DNA of 64,000 bases. It comes from Sarocladium kiliense (lineage: Eukaryota > Ascomycota > Sordariomycetes > Hypocreales > Sarocladiaceae). The DNA lies in assembly GCA_030734395.1 (NCBI GenBank), contig JAUZTG010000029.1, forward strand, positions 2,914,001-2,978,000, written 5' to 3'. Positions 10,105-20,550 of this stretch are shown one piece after another (the stretch's first letter is position 1; each line of letters starts with the position of its first letter). The translations under genes and the position numbers were made by a program. The notes beneath the pieces were generated by a model. That model was not told where the DNA came from. It ran no database searches and saw only the letters and a list, made by a program, of their open reading frames with translations.

Positions 10105-12282
10105 TCACTTCTTTCTTCTCCTCCCTTTCTTCTCGGGCACACTCGCACTCGCACCCTCGACCTCGCCCTCTTCCACCTGTCCCTCCTTCTCCAGCTCCTT
10201 CAACTTCTCCTGTCCGCTGATGAACATGCTCAGATCCCTGTTCATCTCCTGCAGCTCCTCCCTTTCCGACTTCAAGCCCTCGACCTCTTGGCGAGCGGCC
10301 TCTGCATCCTTACTGAGGTGCTCTATCCTTGCCATGAGGCCTTCGCTAACTTTCTTCTCCTCTTGTAGCGCTTTGCCCATATTTCGTGCCAAGGCTTCGG
10401 ATTTGCTTGCTTTGGTCCGTTCCCGCGCCAGGTCCTTCTCTAGCTGAGGTACTGTCTCCGTCGACAGCGTCTTGTACTGCTGTTCTAAAGCCGCGAGCTT
10501 CTCGGCTGTCACTGCCGCTTGTCGTGATGCGCTCTCTGCTACCGCTGATGCTTTCGAAGCCTTGTCCACAACCTTGTTGATCATTTCTTCGTAATATGCC
10601 CTCTGTGACTCGAGCTGGCTTGTGATGAGGTGTGTGTACTCCAGCCCGATGCTCTCAACTTTGGCTCGCGGAACCACATCTTCGTCACCACCACCACGAT
10701 GATCATTGCTCCGGCCTGGGAGTTCCACGACTTTGCCATCTCCTTTATCGCGGATCAGCCGATGCACCCACATGTCTCCTGCATAGTCCCATACATGCTG
10801 CGTCTCTAGTTCAAGCGCAAAGCTGTGTGCAGTTTCCTTCCAGTGGTCTTTCGCATGGCCGCCCTTGTATCTGCCACAGCCCAGATAACCACAGATCAGA
10901 CATATCCAGAGATCATCTGCACAATCACAGACACTGCATAGGTTTGATGAATCTGCACCAAACGGTTGCGTATAAGGATTGGCGGGATCATAAGCAGCTT
11001 CCTGAGAAGCGTTTGTGAAGCGGCAGACTGGGCAGCCTGCACCTTTCCAATTCTGTAGGCATGTGCAATGAAACACATGGGAGCAAGGGATCGTCATCAA
11101 ACCGTTCGTCTCGTCCATCCTCTCCAGACAGACGGGACAGGTCGGCAGCTCCACAAGGTTTGGTGTTGGGGGAGGAAACGGCTTCATGCTACTTGAGACG
11201 TGGGTCGACGAGCTTGCAGTAGTAGATTCATGCCCGTTCGAAAGCGCTGGGGTTTCAAATGTGATCTCTCGCACGAAGACTGCGTGGCAGACTTGAGGCT
11301 ATGCAAGTCAGCTTCCAGACAAGACAAGACAAGACAAGACAGTAAAGGACAAAAAGGAACATACCTCCATTGTGTTGAAAACACGGCCATCAAACTCCTG
11401 CCTCCACTGCTTCGCACGCTTTCCGCTCCGGAATTTCAGCAATGCCAAATACCGGTTCATCTTCGATGTCATCACCAATCTGCAGTGACTGATGTCCTCC
11501 CTCCACTTCTCGCCAACAAAGCCAAGGAAGTCGCCTGCGGACATGTACGCCGGAACCGCAGGTATGCAGACGGTCGTAAATTGCTCATCCTTCTCCTCCC
11601 CATCCTCCGCGCCCAAGGTGTCCGGATCGACATCCTTCAGCGATGGTGTCTCCTCCCCTTCCCGATAGAAGTGCACGACGCCCCATCCGACCTCCGTACT
11701 CTTACTCTGCAATAGCAGACACTCAGCCTTGTTTGCCGTCCCTGCTCCGCCATAGCTCGGGCCCAAAGATGGCGCGGCAATCGCACCACCCTTACTCATT
11801 TCCTTCGCCATAGCCCACCCGAGGCCGATCGACTCTATGCTCACCCGGCCGAACCGCCAGTCAGCAGACGCAGTTTCCGGTGTAAGAGCAGCACTCGAAG
11901 GCGGCGGCGGAAGACTCTTGGTCCTCTGTCGCCACTGTCTTTCCGTTACGATCTCGAATGTTCTATTGCTCGCCTCTTGCTCAGGCACTCTCGGTGCGCC
12001 ACAGTCGATAACGCTGGGGTTCGCGGATGCTACGTGAGTCGAGGGCGCTGCTACCGCGGTGTTCGTTCGAGTCTCAGTCTGATAGCTGTGAGATCGATTG
12101 AGGAGCACGCTCGGAGTCTTGCCTTTCGAGGGGTGCGCAGGTAAGTCGTCGAAAATGCTTGCTCCGGCTGGCGGCAGCCAGAGTCCACTTTGACTGCAGC
12201 TTTCCGTTGAGTCGCCTTGCTCCGCACGAGGATCCGGTGTCGCGTAGAGCTCGAATTTGAGGTGATAGAAGTAAGAAGGCAT
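10105..12282 (-). CDS. etp1: Etp1/BRAP2-like RING-H2 and UBP-zinc-finger protein
   Basis: Exon 1 (12282-11365) and exon 2 (11298-10105) flank a 66-bp intron (11299-11364, GTATGT...CATAG, phase 0); the product is 703 residues. Domain order: an N-terminal low-complexity part, an RNA-recognition-like BRAP2 domain (about 230-325, running across the splice from FNTME to PQVCHAVFVREITF), a RING-H2 finger (about 360-400, CPVC...CSHVFHC...CPVC), a UBP-type zinc finger (about 430-500, CSVC...CLICGYLGCGRYKGGHAKDH) and a long coiled coil to a Lys/Arg-rich end. This is the exact architecture of human BRAP2 and yeast Etp1, which act as ubiquitin-binding E3-type adaptors; yeast Etp1 is linked to ethanol tolerance and transporter turnover. 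The intron contains an AAGAC tandem repeat. Confidence 0.93.
11317..11342. repeat. (AAGAC)n pentanucleotide microsatellite in the etp1 intron
   Basis: Four perfect AAGAC units at 11321-11340 have partial units on both sides. They occupy the middle of the 66-bp intron, between donor (11364) and the GCTGAC branch-like sequence near 11310. Confidence 0.95.
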
Positions 12283-13052
12283 ATCCTGAGTGTGGAATCG
12301 TCGAGTTGTCTCACTGAGTTGTGTCGAGCGTCGTACCGTGCGTGGACGTGGGAGTGCTTTTGGAATCGAATCGCCCTTCGCTCAGCTCAAGGTGGTACCT
12401 GTAGAACTTCCGAGATACACGTGCGAGCTGACAGCCAAAGTCGCGAGCCCATAGTGATCTCTTCAGACAGAGTCAGGGAAAATGTTGGTGGGCTCTGGCC
12501 AACGGACACTGGTGTGCGGTGGAAGCTGTGAAGAGGGCGAAACTAACTGGTGGTGGTGGATGTCGTAGTTTCTACGTTTAAGTCTCGCTTCACGTGTCTC
12601 CTCCAGACTCCACCAAAACTTCCAGACCCTCTACACGATGTATCTTGAGACTCAATATTGTCCGCGAGGAAAACGACTAGTGTGATATCACAACCAAATT
12701 TGGGCCTTTGGGCATGGAAGCTTGAAAGGGGTTTCGGCTCATTCATACTGTGACCGGTTGCACTCTAGGATCGACGAAGCTTAGCTTTTGCCCTTGCTTT
12801 CTCGTCCACCGCCTGTGCGTGCTATGCTCACAAATCACATTCAAGCAAGATTTCGTAACTATGAAAGAAAGCAGATGTTTCTTTATTCAGCTACCAATAA
12901 GCAGCGTGTGAAGACTAATACTAGAAGACGACATCATGTTGCCGGGGCTCCTGATGCCCAACTCCCAGATCCGAAAGAAATAACCCAAACGCCACCCTGA
13001 CGGCTATGCCGGTGAGGTCATGAGAAAAGCAAGAAGTCACAACGTGATCAGT
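12283..13052. other. Intergenic region between etp1 promoter and polyubiquitin 3' end
   Basis: Both flanking genes are on the minus strand. No open frame here resembles a protein. The right part should hold the polyubiquitin 3' UTR; the left part is the etp1 promoter, with a short GTG repeat near 12550. Confidence 0.5.
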
Positions 13053-14046
13053 TTACTGGCCACCACGGAGACGAAGGACTAGATGAAGAGTGCTCTCCTT
13101 CTGAATGTTGTAGTCGCTCAGGGTGCGGCCGTCTTCGAGCTGCTTTCCAGCGAAGATAAGACGCTGTTGATCCGGAGGAATACCCTCCTTGTCCTGGATC
13201 TTGCTCTTCACATTGTCAATTGTGTCGCTTGACTCGACCTCGAGCGTGATGGTCTTGCCGGTAAGCGTTTTCACAAAGATTTGCATACCGCCACGAAGAC
13301 GGAGAACGAGGTGGAGAGTGCTCTCCTTCTGGATGTTGTAGTCTGAGAGGGTACGGCCGTCCTCAAGCTGCTTGCCGGCGAAAATAAGACGCTGTTGATC
13401 CGGGGGGATGCCCTCCTTGTCCTGAATCTTGCTCTTCACGTTGTCGATGGTATCAGATGATTCGACCTCAAGAGTGATCGTCTTGCCGGTAAGCGTTTTC
13501 ACGAAAATCTGCATACCACCGCGGAGACGGAGGACGAGATGAAGGGTAGACTCCTTCTGGATGTTGTAGTCAGAGAGAGTGCGGCCATCCTCAAGCTGCT
13601 TTCCAGCAAAAATCAGGCGCTGTTGGTCCGGAGGAATACCCTCCTTATCCTGGATCTTGGACTTGACGTTGTCGATGGTATCAGAAGACTCAACCTCAAG
13701 AGTGATCGTCTTGCCGGTAAGCGTCTTCACGAAAATCTGCATACCACCGCGGAGACGGAGGACGAGATGAAGGGTAGACTCCTTCTGGATGTTGTAATCG
13801 CTGAGGGTGCGGCCATCCTCAAGCTGCTTGCCAGCAAAGATCAGGCGCTGTTGGTCCGGGGGGATGCCCTCCTTGTCCTGAATCTTGGACTTGACGTTGT
13901 CGATGGTGTCGGAGGATTCAACCTCGAGGGTGATGGTCTTGCCAGTGACTGCGATGGAGGTTAGATAACATGTCAAAGCGAAAGGGAACAGAGGCGAAGC
14001 TCCGCCGGGGAGAGGATGACTCACGAGTCTTGACGAAGATCTGCAT
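13053..14046 (-). CDS. ubi4: Polyubiquitin, four head-to-tail units
   Basis: Exon 1 (14046-14025) codes MQIFVKT plus one base. A 76-bp intron (13949-14024, GTGAGT...CGCAG, phase 1) restores the next Leu, and exon 2 (13948-13053) completes four 76-residue ubiquitins with a single extra C-terminal Gln before the stop (305 residues). Each unit ends in LRLRGG, the site cut by deubiquitinases to release monomers. The units differ only at synonymous sites. An intron after the seventh codon is common in fungal ubiquitin genes. A pyrimidine-rich leader (sense strand) at about 14170-14215 fits strong expression. Polyubiquitin genes generally supply ubiquitin under stress; that role is family knowledge, not read from this promoter. 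Confidence 0.98.
13059..13948 (-). repeat. 228-bp ubiquitin-coding tandem units
   Basis: Unit 4 is 13059-13286, unit 3 is 13287-13514, unit 2 is 13515-13742 and unit 1 is 13743-13948 plus exon 1. Positions 13498-13568 and 13726-13796 (offset exactly 228) are identical over 71 bases and span unit junctions, while other parts of the same units differ at many third positions. This is the mosaic expected of gene conversion or unequal crossing-over. Confidence 0.95.
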
Positions 14047-15759
14047 CTTGGCGGTTGTGCTGGGTTATCGCTGTGGTAATGTGGCTTGAGGTGACGGGGA
14101 AAATGATCGCTGTTGCCGAAGCGAGGAAGTCAGTCGGTTGACGGAGGAAGATGAGGTATTGTTTGGGAGAGGTTGAAGATCGGAAGAAGAGAAAGAAAAG
14201 AAAAGAAAAGGAGGTAGAGTAGTGTTGGGGCTGGGGCGGAGTTAAGTAGGTTGGTGGTCAGGCAGAAGGCGGCAACCGGGAGGGGAGAAGGATGGAACCG
14301 AGGGGAAGGATGGTGCGGGAGAGATGGCGAAGGCGCAAGCGTCGTAGTGAATGAGGATTAGTAGCAAGATAGGCTTGGTGAGGGGCAATGCATGGAAGGT
14401 ACTGCGACACGCTGTTTGCGAGGCGCAGTGACATCTCGGTGGTTGGATTACGCCTCGACTTACGGATACAGTCACGGTCTCACACTTCACTACGGATACT
14501 AAAAGCCACTAAGACATGCCCAGGATCCAGCGCAATCGACTCATCGATGCGCGGCCTCTCAGTATCTGGGGGAAACGGGGCCAGGCTTGATTGCTCAGCA
14601 CCCAATGGCAGTACCCGACACCAGCGGAAGGCTCCAGAACGCTATCGAAGTCGACGGGGGCGACGCCCTGGGAGAGGTCAGAAGGGGGGCTGGGACCGCT
14701 GAACCGCTGCAGGTTGCTGGCGCTTCCGGCAAGGTCGATACCTCTGCGTGCGTCATCCCTTCGCTGACCGACCAGGTACCCCTCTGGTCTGGCACCTGGA
14801 CTGACTCCTCCCCCGCTACTGGGCCAAGCCCAAGCGACTTCTGCTCCCTTATCGGACGGGATCCTTGCTAGCGAACCCCGGTCGCTGATGTCAGTGACGC
14901 GCCAATTTGCGACAGCTCAGGCCGTGATCCTGAGTCTTGCGGTCGCATGTTGACCATGTAGCACCTGTAGAAGCTTGGTTCGGTTACATGGTCATTTGAG
15001 CAGATGTCTCAAACTGCATCACCGCGACAACTGCTTTCATGCGGAAACTGGCAGCAGATGGGAAACCGTGTCTCACCCGTCGGACTTGTCGGGCTAGTCG
15101 GATGGTTTTATCTGTGGCGGTGCATTCGCAATCCCCTCCCCCATGTGTCACATGCCATATCCACTGTGGGTAACGCCACAATGCTAGGAATTGTGCCATC
15201 ACGAACAGTGGCTGACGACGCAGCCTTGCAATGAGCCTGTACGTGAAGTGGCGGCAATGTGCAAGTAAGATAACCATGGCTCGCACGGGACGCCAGGTCC
15301 TACTCACAGTCCTGATCCGGCAAGGCCTTGGCTCGACTTAGCAGTCCGGAGAGGACGCCTACAAATCAGTATCCCATGGTGGCCATCGATAGTCACATGG
15401 CCGACGATCCCGCTTGGAGCGCAACTACTTATCGAGACGAAGGGCAGCACCAGCGAGCGAAGAGGGACAGCTGACCGCAGGCTTGCCTTTGCTGTTCTAA
15501 GTATACAGAGCAACATACAGCGGTGCTTGATTGTCGGAGAACCACATATGTACCAGTAACATTCGGCTAAGCTCTTTTCGATCTGCCTCACCAACTGCTT
15601 CTGTCGGTCGTTAAGTCCACACTCCATCTGATGCCCCTCTGCTGGCTCATTGTTCAATACCAGTATCTCGTTCTCGTCTCTCAATACAGGCAGGGGAACA
15701 GAACAACGTTCAAGAAATAGACATCAATTTGTTCGTGAGGCACCTGTGAAGCACCTTCC
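14047..15759. other. Intergenic region, polyubiquitin promoter and unassigned DNA
   Basis: 14170-14215 is purine-rich on the plus strand (GAAAAGAAAAGAAAAGG), a CT tract on the polyubiquitin sense strand. Beyond about 14500 I see nothing assignable. A minus frame at 15684-15304 begins with a charged, protein-like 45 residues but then loses any pattern and has no clear splice partner, so no gene is called. Confidence 0.45.
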
Positions 15760-16555
15760 TCAAAGCTCATTAGGTCTCTCTGAAACGAAGAGTTTCGCAA
15801 GGCCCCCGAAAACGAACAAGAACTGGACTTCTGTCAATGTTCATCCCTCTATAAGGCATGGGGGACAGTCCGTAGTCACGGCTTACCGCTTCATCAAAAG
15901 CTCTGAAATAGAGAGGAAACGCAGGGTACGCATCTCCGTCCCAAAAGACTCTCATCGTCTTCCAGAAGCCATCAAACTCACCATCTGAGAGAAGATCGTT
16001 GAAGAACCTGTGGCAGCAGCCAATAGTTGTCAGCATTCGTTCCAAGACCGTCAATGCATCGCCGGAACGGCACCAGTAGTGGCTGGACTGACATGGCCTT
16101 GTACAGTCCCGGCGGGTCAGGCCGCTCTTGAGCGACCAGTCTTTCGCCCTTGAACCCCTCAATACTATGCACAGCTCTTCGAGGTATAAAGAATGCAGGA
16201 TCCCCAGCTTTGAGCTCAACTGTCTCGCCGTTGCAAGTGATCTTGACCCTCCCTTCTAGGACAGTCATGTACTCGGAATGATACTATGCGCGGTGCTGGT
16301 CAGTACCAGCTTCCTCGGGATGTGTTACCAATAAGAACCTTGTGCCAATGCGGTGGGACCTTGAGAGCCTCTTCACCAGTAGCGACGACATGCGCGAAGT
16401 ATCTCTGAATAGAGTCTTCAGGTTCACTCTCATCAATTGAGATGTTCATCGTAATCCCCTGAGGCGGTCAGCTACAATCTCCCATCCGCCTAAGTCCAAG
16501 TCGACCAACTCACCTTACCCATACTAAGGGTCTTCAAAACCTTGACAGAACCCAT
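15760..16555 (-). CDS. Small single-domain cupin protein
   Basis: Five exons are inferred: 16555-16514, 16458-16339, 16283-16093, 16007-15887 and 15822-15760. The introns are 55, 55, 85 and 64 bp, all phase-consistent; the product is 178 residues. Joining exons 2 and 3 rebuilds HWHK|YHSEYMTVLEG, which fits the cupin metal motif HXH(X)4E(X)6G exactly. The second motif (about residues 75-90, GDPAFFIPRRAVHS) keeps the Pro and His. The C-terminal part (FFNDLLSDGEFDGFWKTMRVFWDGD, then FLFVFGGLAK) matches a fungal family of unknown-function cupins from memory. It lacks a signal peptide. A metal-dependent enzyme or binding role is likely, with substrate unknown. An unspliced last frame would also stay open to 15770, but the spliced end restores the hydrophobic GGLAK tail of the family. 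Confidence 0.82.
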
Positions 16556-17957
16556 ACTTGCCGAAATTGAAATTAATATCTCTGCTCGAGGGTCTCGAAG
16601 AGTTGGTTCTTCCTGAGGGGTCGGAAGAGGCTGTCACACTCTGAGGTCACCATGCTGACAGACCGTCTCGATCTTATTGCCCTGAAGAGAGGGGCTAGCT
16701 ACGGCCCTGACGCCTCACACCTACATACGAGACGCATTTAGAGCGATTCCTCGAGATAGCCGCGTATAAATTAGTCTGTTGTGTATACACCAGACCAGGC
16801 TCCGGAGGCTGCATTAATTGACGTGGACAGCCACACCCCCGGGGAGCACAGCAAATTGTTGGAAAGGAACACCTGTCGTGACAACGGCCTTGGAAAGGGG
16901 ATGCCGGACAAACTCGATCACCGTCCTACCATCTCTTGGTGGTCCAGATGGGACATGCATCACAGTCCTACTTCTGGCCCAAATGGCTTTTGGGTTCCTG
17001 TCGTTCGCTATATACCGGTACATCTTACCTGTCATCTTGCGTGGTGTCCGGTCCCGAGGCCTGCCACATGTTGTGCTCGATAAGGTAGCTTCAGGCCGGC
17101 GTTACCCAAAAGCTTCCACGATTCATTCTCGACAAAGTATCGGGCACTATACACTTCGGACGTGATTGATCGATTTCAAGGCACAGATGCTGTGTATACG
17201 GGACAGATAATTTCAAGATTTTGTAAAGCAAGGTCTCCCGATGCCCGATCCACGTGGCATCATTCATTTCCAGCCATAGAACTCATGCTATGAATTGCAT
17301 CCTCTGGATTGCCTTCGTATCCCATAAAACATCAAGACAAAAGTGAGGTCTCAGTCCCTCGCTCCCGATTGCATCTCGCCACAATCAATAAACCAAGTGT
17401 TGCGCGCTGTCCGTCCTGTGCTTTCCGTTCCATGCCTTTCGCTTATGCTCGTACCAAAAAAGTCAAGGGGCTAAGAGGAGGACTTCCGAGTTGAGCGGTG
17501 AACACGCTGCAAGCGAATCACCGAGCCCACCACGAAAGTGGCGAAAAGGAAAAGGGTGTACTGTGTAAGGGGAATTGCATAAATAAAATAAATGAGCAGT
17601 TTCGTGAAAACGTTGACCGCTTTTCTTCGAGTCATACATTCATAGAAAGGATTCGTAAAAGAGGCTCATGTTCCGTAATGTCATTGTCCGTGATCATCAG
17701 CGGCGAATGTCCCATGGGGGCAAACGATGAATCAGAGAAGTGAAACGAATATCGTAGAAGTTTCGTGCTGGCGGGTTGGAGAGGAGGTTGAGTGTAGTGG
17801 TAAACGCAAGACTGTTGGTGTATCGTGTCTTTCGTGTAAACGCCGTCGCTTGGAATGAGTACCGGAAAATGTTGTAACAAAAGAAATGATAGTCAGGCTC
17901 AAGACGTGATGACGCCAAGGCATCACCATCTTCAGCAGGGCCACTTGTCTCCGAGCT
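16556..17957. other. Intergenic region, cupin promoter and 3' flank of the Zn2Cys6 gene
   Basis: No gene is supported. Open frames at 16781-17165 and 17309-17743 lack codon bias or recognisable sequence. The part 17500-17957 is AT-richer and probably includes the 3' UTR of the transcription factor. Confidence 0.5.
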
Positions 17958-20550
17958 TTAATTTGCCTTGATGACAAGCTTTGAGAGGAACTTATTCGAC
18001 AAAGAGTCGAAGTCGTAGCGATCAAACTTGGACTCCTTGCGTGTGCGCAGGTAGCTCTCTGTACAATGGGTCAGTAAGAGTGATGATGGGCAAATTGAAA
18101 GGGTTAGTCTCACCATGCTTGATCACGTGTTCTCTAACTTCAGTCATGGCTTCGCAGACGGAAGTGTTGTTGTGAAGCAGGTGTCCGTGCTTTCTGGTGT
18201 CCCAATCAATGAATGACGGAAGCTTCTGCGAAATGGCATGGAAAAGGCCGATGATAACACCGACAGGGGTTGTCTCCATGTCATTGCAGAACTTATCGAC
18301 AGCGGCCTGGTCGGGGACACGGTAGTAGCTATCAAATTGAACCTCCTCCCAAACGGCGAGCAGGATGGAAGCGAGCATGAAGATAGTTGGCCAGTTCTTC
18401 ATCTTCTCTCCGCTATAGACGCCGGAGTAGAGCGAAGAGAGCTCCTCCAGGATGTCCTTCTGAAGTTCGCGCCACATGTCGGCAAGAGCACACTTGATCT
18501 GGTAATTGATCATGACAGGGGCCACAGTGCGACCGTAGAACTTGGAATCCTCGTCGTCAATGACGCCATCGATGTTAGACTCGGAGCCCTGGTTCTCAAC
18601 CATTGTGATGTGGACAGTCAGGTTGTACGCCAGGACGAGCTTGAGGGCCTTGCAGATAACGGGCATCCTCTCCTTCATGTAGAAGCGGTGGGCAGTCTTC
18701 AAGATCTCAGTGATGAATGGGGTTCCTTCGAAATGGTCATCAATGAAGTGCTCAAAAGGACCCTCAATGTGCTTGTCAAGATACTCAGATAGAGCATCGA
18801 GGTTGACGCCGTCGCGACCCACATCCAGACGCTCGGTGCGGGTCTCGAAATCAATGGTGGAATCGGCCTGGTAGGTTTCAACCCACTCAACAGACAAACA
18901 GCTTTCGTCGGCAACATACACCTGGCGAACCATGACGGGAAGAGCAAAACCGTAGCCGTGAGTGATCCACATGAGCGTCTCCTTAGAGTCGAACCCCTTA
19001 ACGTTGAAAACAGTGACGTTGCGGTCCATGTGCATCTCGTAGTCCGCCTTCCAGTCCTTCATGAAGTAGCCAATATCCTTGATATCGATGCGAGTGCACG
19101 GGACCTGCCAGAGACGAGCATGAGAGGGTTGGCAGCCATTACAAGGCTCACCAGGGTCGCAAGTTTTCTTGAGGAACTTGCAGCGCAGGCACGCTCTAAG
19201 CTTGCGAATCTCACTGGCTTGCTTCCGTTGCTCTGGAAGCAGAGGCCCCTTTCTCTTCCCGATCTTTTTCTCCACAGTGCCATCCTTTTTGCCGTTGGAA
19301 CTACGGCGCAGGATGGTCTTGGTCGTAGTCTTTCCAAGGACAATCTTGCGGGGCGAAGAATTACGGCGGGTATTGCCGGCTGTGGGAGGAGATGATGAGC
19401 CAGCACCGCTGCCAGGACTACGGCGAGCCGAATTGATGGGCTCGACCTTGATGGGTCTGGCAGCAACGGTAGTGGCGGGGCTGACGGTCTCATGCGTGTG
19501 TTGGTGGCCATCTGATGAGTAGCAGTGACGGTGATTGACATGACCACTGTTGTCACCTCCATGTCCGTCAGACTCGGGAGAGAAGGGGGAGAAGGGGAAG
19601 GGTTGGATTTCCTCAAAGCTACCGAACTCGAGCGAGTTTGCGCCATCAGAGGAATTTGAGTCGGACCTGAGGTGAAGCGTCTGAGAGGGGTTGAAGATAG
19701 CTGCATTTTGGGTTTGCTGGAACTGATCAAGACCGGGACGACTCCAGTCGACCATGGCCCAGCTGTTCTCCCCAGACGATGATGACAGCGACAGAACCTC
19801 GAGATAGGTGTTTGTGGGAGAGTTGCTGCCCACGCTACCATTCCTTGCCAGGGCCTCCATTTGTAAAGTGCTCTGGAGGTCTTGCCAGTCGCCGAGATCT
19901 GGGTTGCCCCCCCAGTGAAGAGCCTGGGAGGCCTCGGGCAAGGCAGCCATAGCACCAAAGTTCGGCTCCATCAGACTCGCTTGCAGTGTAGCCTGAGTGG
20001 TCGCGGGTAGATAATCAAGTGGATTGGGCTGATGGAAGTTTCCTGGGAAGGCATTGTACCCCATCATGGCGGGATCCTGAATGAATTGTGACATCTCCGG
20101 GCTTGGGAAGTGCTGCTGCTGGGCATGGTGTTGCTGAGCATGTTGTTGCTGCTGCTGTTGCTGTTGTTGAGCGGCCATGGCAGCTTGCTGATGCTGGAGA
20201 GCCCAATCGGTCAGGGGATTCGCATGTTGTTGAAAGGGCGAGTGTTGCAACGACGAGTGGTGGCTGTGAGGACTTGATGTGTGAGACAGCGGTGAAGAAG
20301 CTTGCTGATCCTCGGATACAGACGAGGCCTGGGCCTGGGGACTCGACATGGCGGTCATGCTCATTGGGATTGTCCAACCGGCGGTGTTTGGCATAAGAGT
20401 CGTCGAGGTAGAGGCTTGAACTTGTGTTGCAGTTGTGTATGGATGGTAGAGCGAGGCAGCGATATTCCGTTGGTCGCTCTGGGACTGGTCGAAGGCGACG
20501 TCGATCAAGGCATCTGTGCCGACATTCTGATTGCTGAAGTCGGCGTTCAT
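17958..20550 (-). CDS. Zn2Cys6 fungal transcription factor with Gln-rich N-terminus
   Basis: Exon 1 (20550-18114) and exon 2 (18058-17958) are joined across a 55-bp intron (18059-18113, GTGAG...TACAG, phase 1), giving 845 residues. The first ATG is placed at 20550 (MNADFSNQN); the frame stays open 99 codons further upstream, but that stretch is Pro/Ser-rich and looks like leader. A poly-Gln/His run lies at about residues 125-150 and long Ser/Pro/Gln activation-type segments extend to about 400. A basic stretch precedes the binuclear zinc cluster starting with Cys454 and Cys457 (CLRCKFLKKTCDPGEPC...). The region after it is strongly protein-like and acidic/aromatic. The C-terminus from exon 2 reads SYLRTRKESKF...SKLVIKAN. 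It should bind DNA in the nucleus; target genes and orthologue name are not recognised. Upstream lies a very long gene-free region. Confidence 0.9.
20141..20169 (-). repeat. CAG/CAA codon run encoding poly-Gln
   Basis: Mixed CAA and CAG codons (TTG/CTG on the plus strand) encode about ten consecutive glutamines followed by His/Gln repeats in the Zn2Cys6 protein. The mixed codons argue for selection on the peptide rather than a young microsatellite. Confidence 0.85.

Noticed and set aside
15304..15684. Minus-strand frame starting MRDENEILVLNN
   Set aside because: Protein-like for 45 residues only, then featureless, with no convincing splice continuation. It sits 76 bases past the cupin stop.
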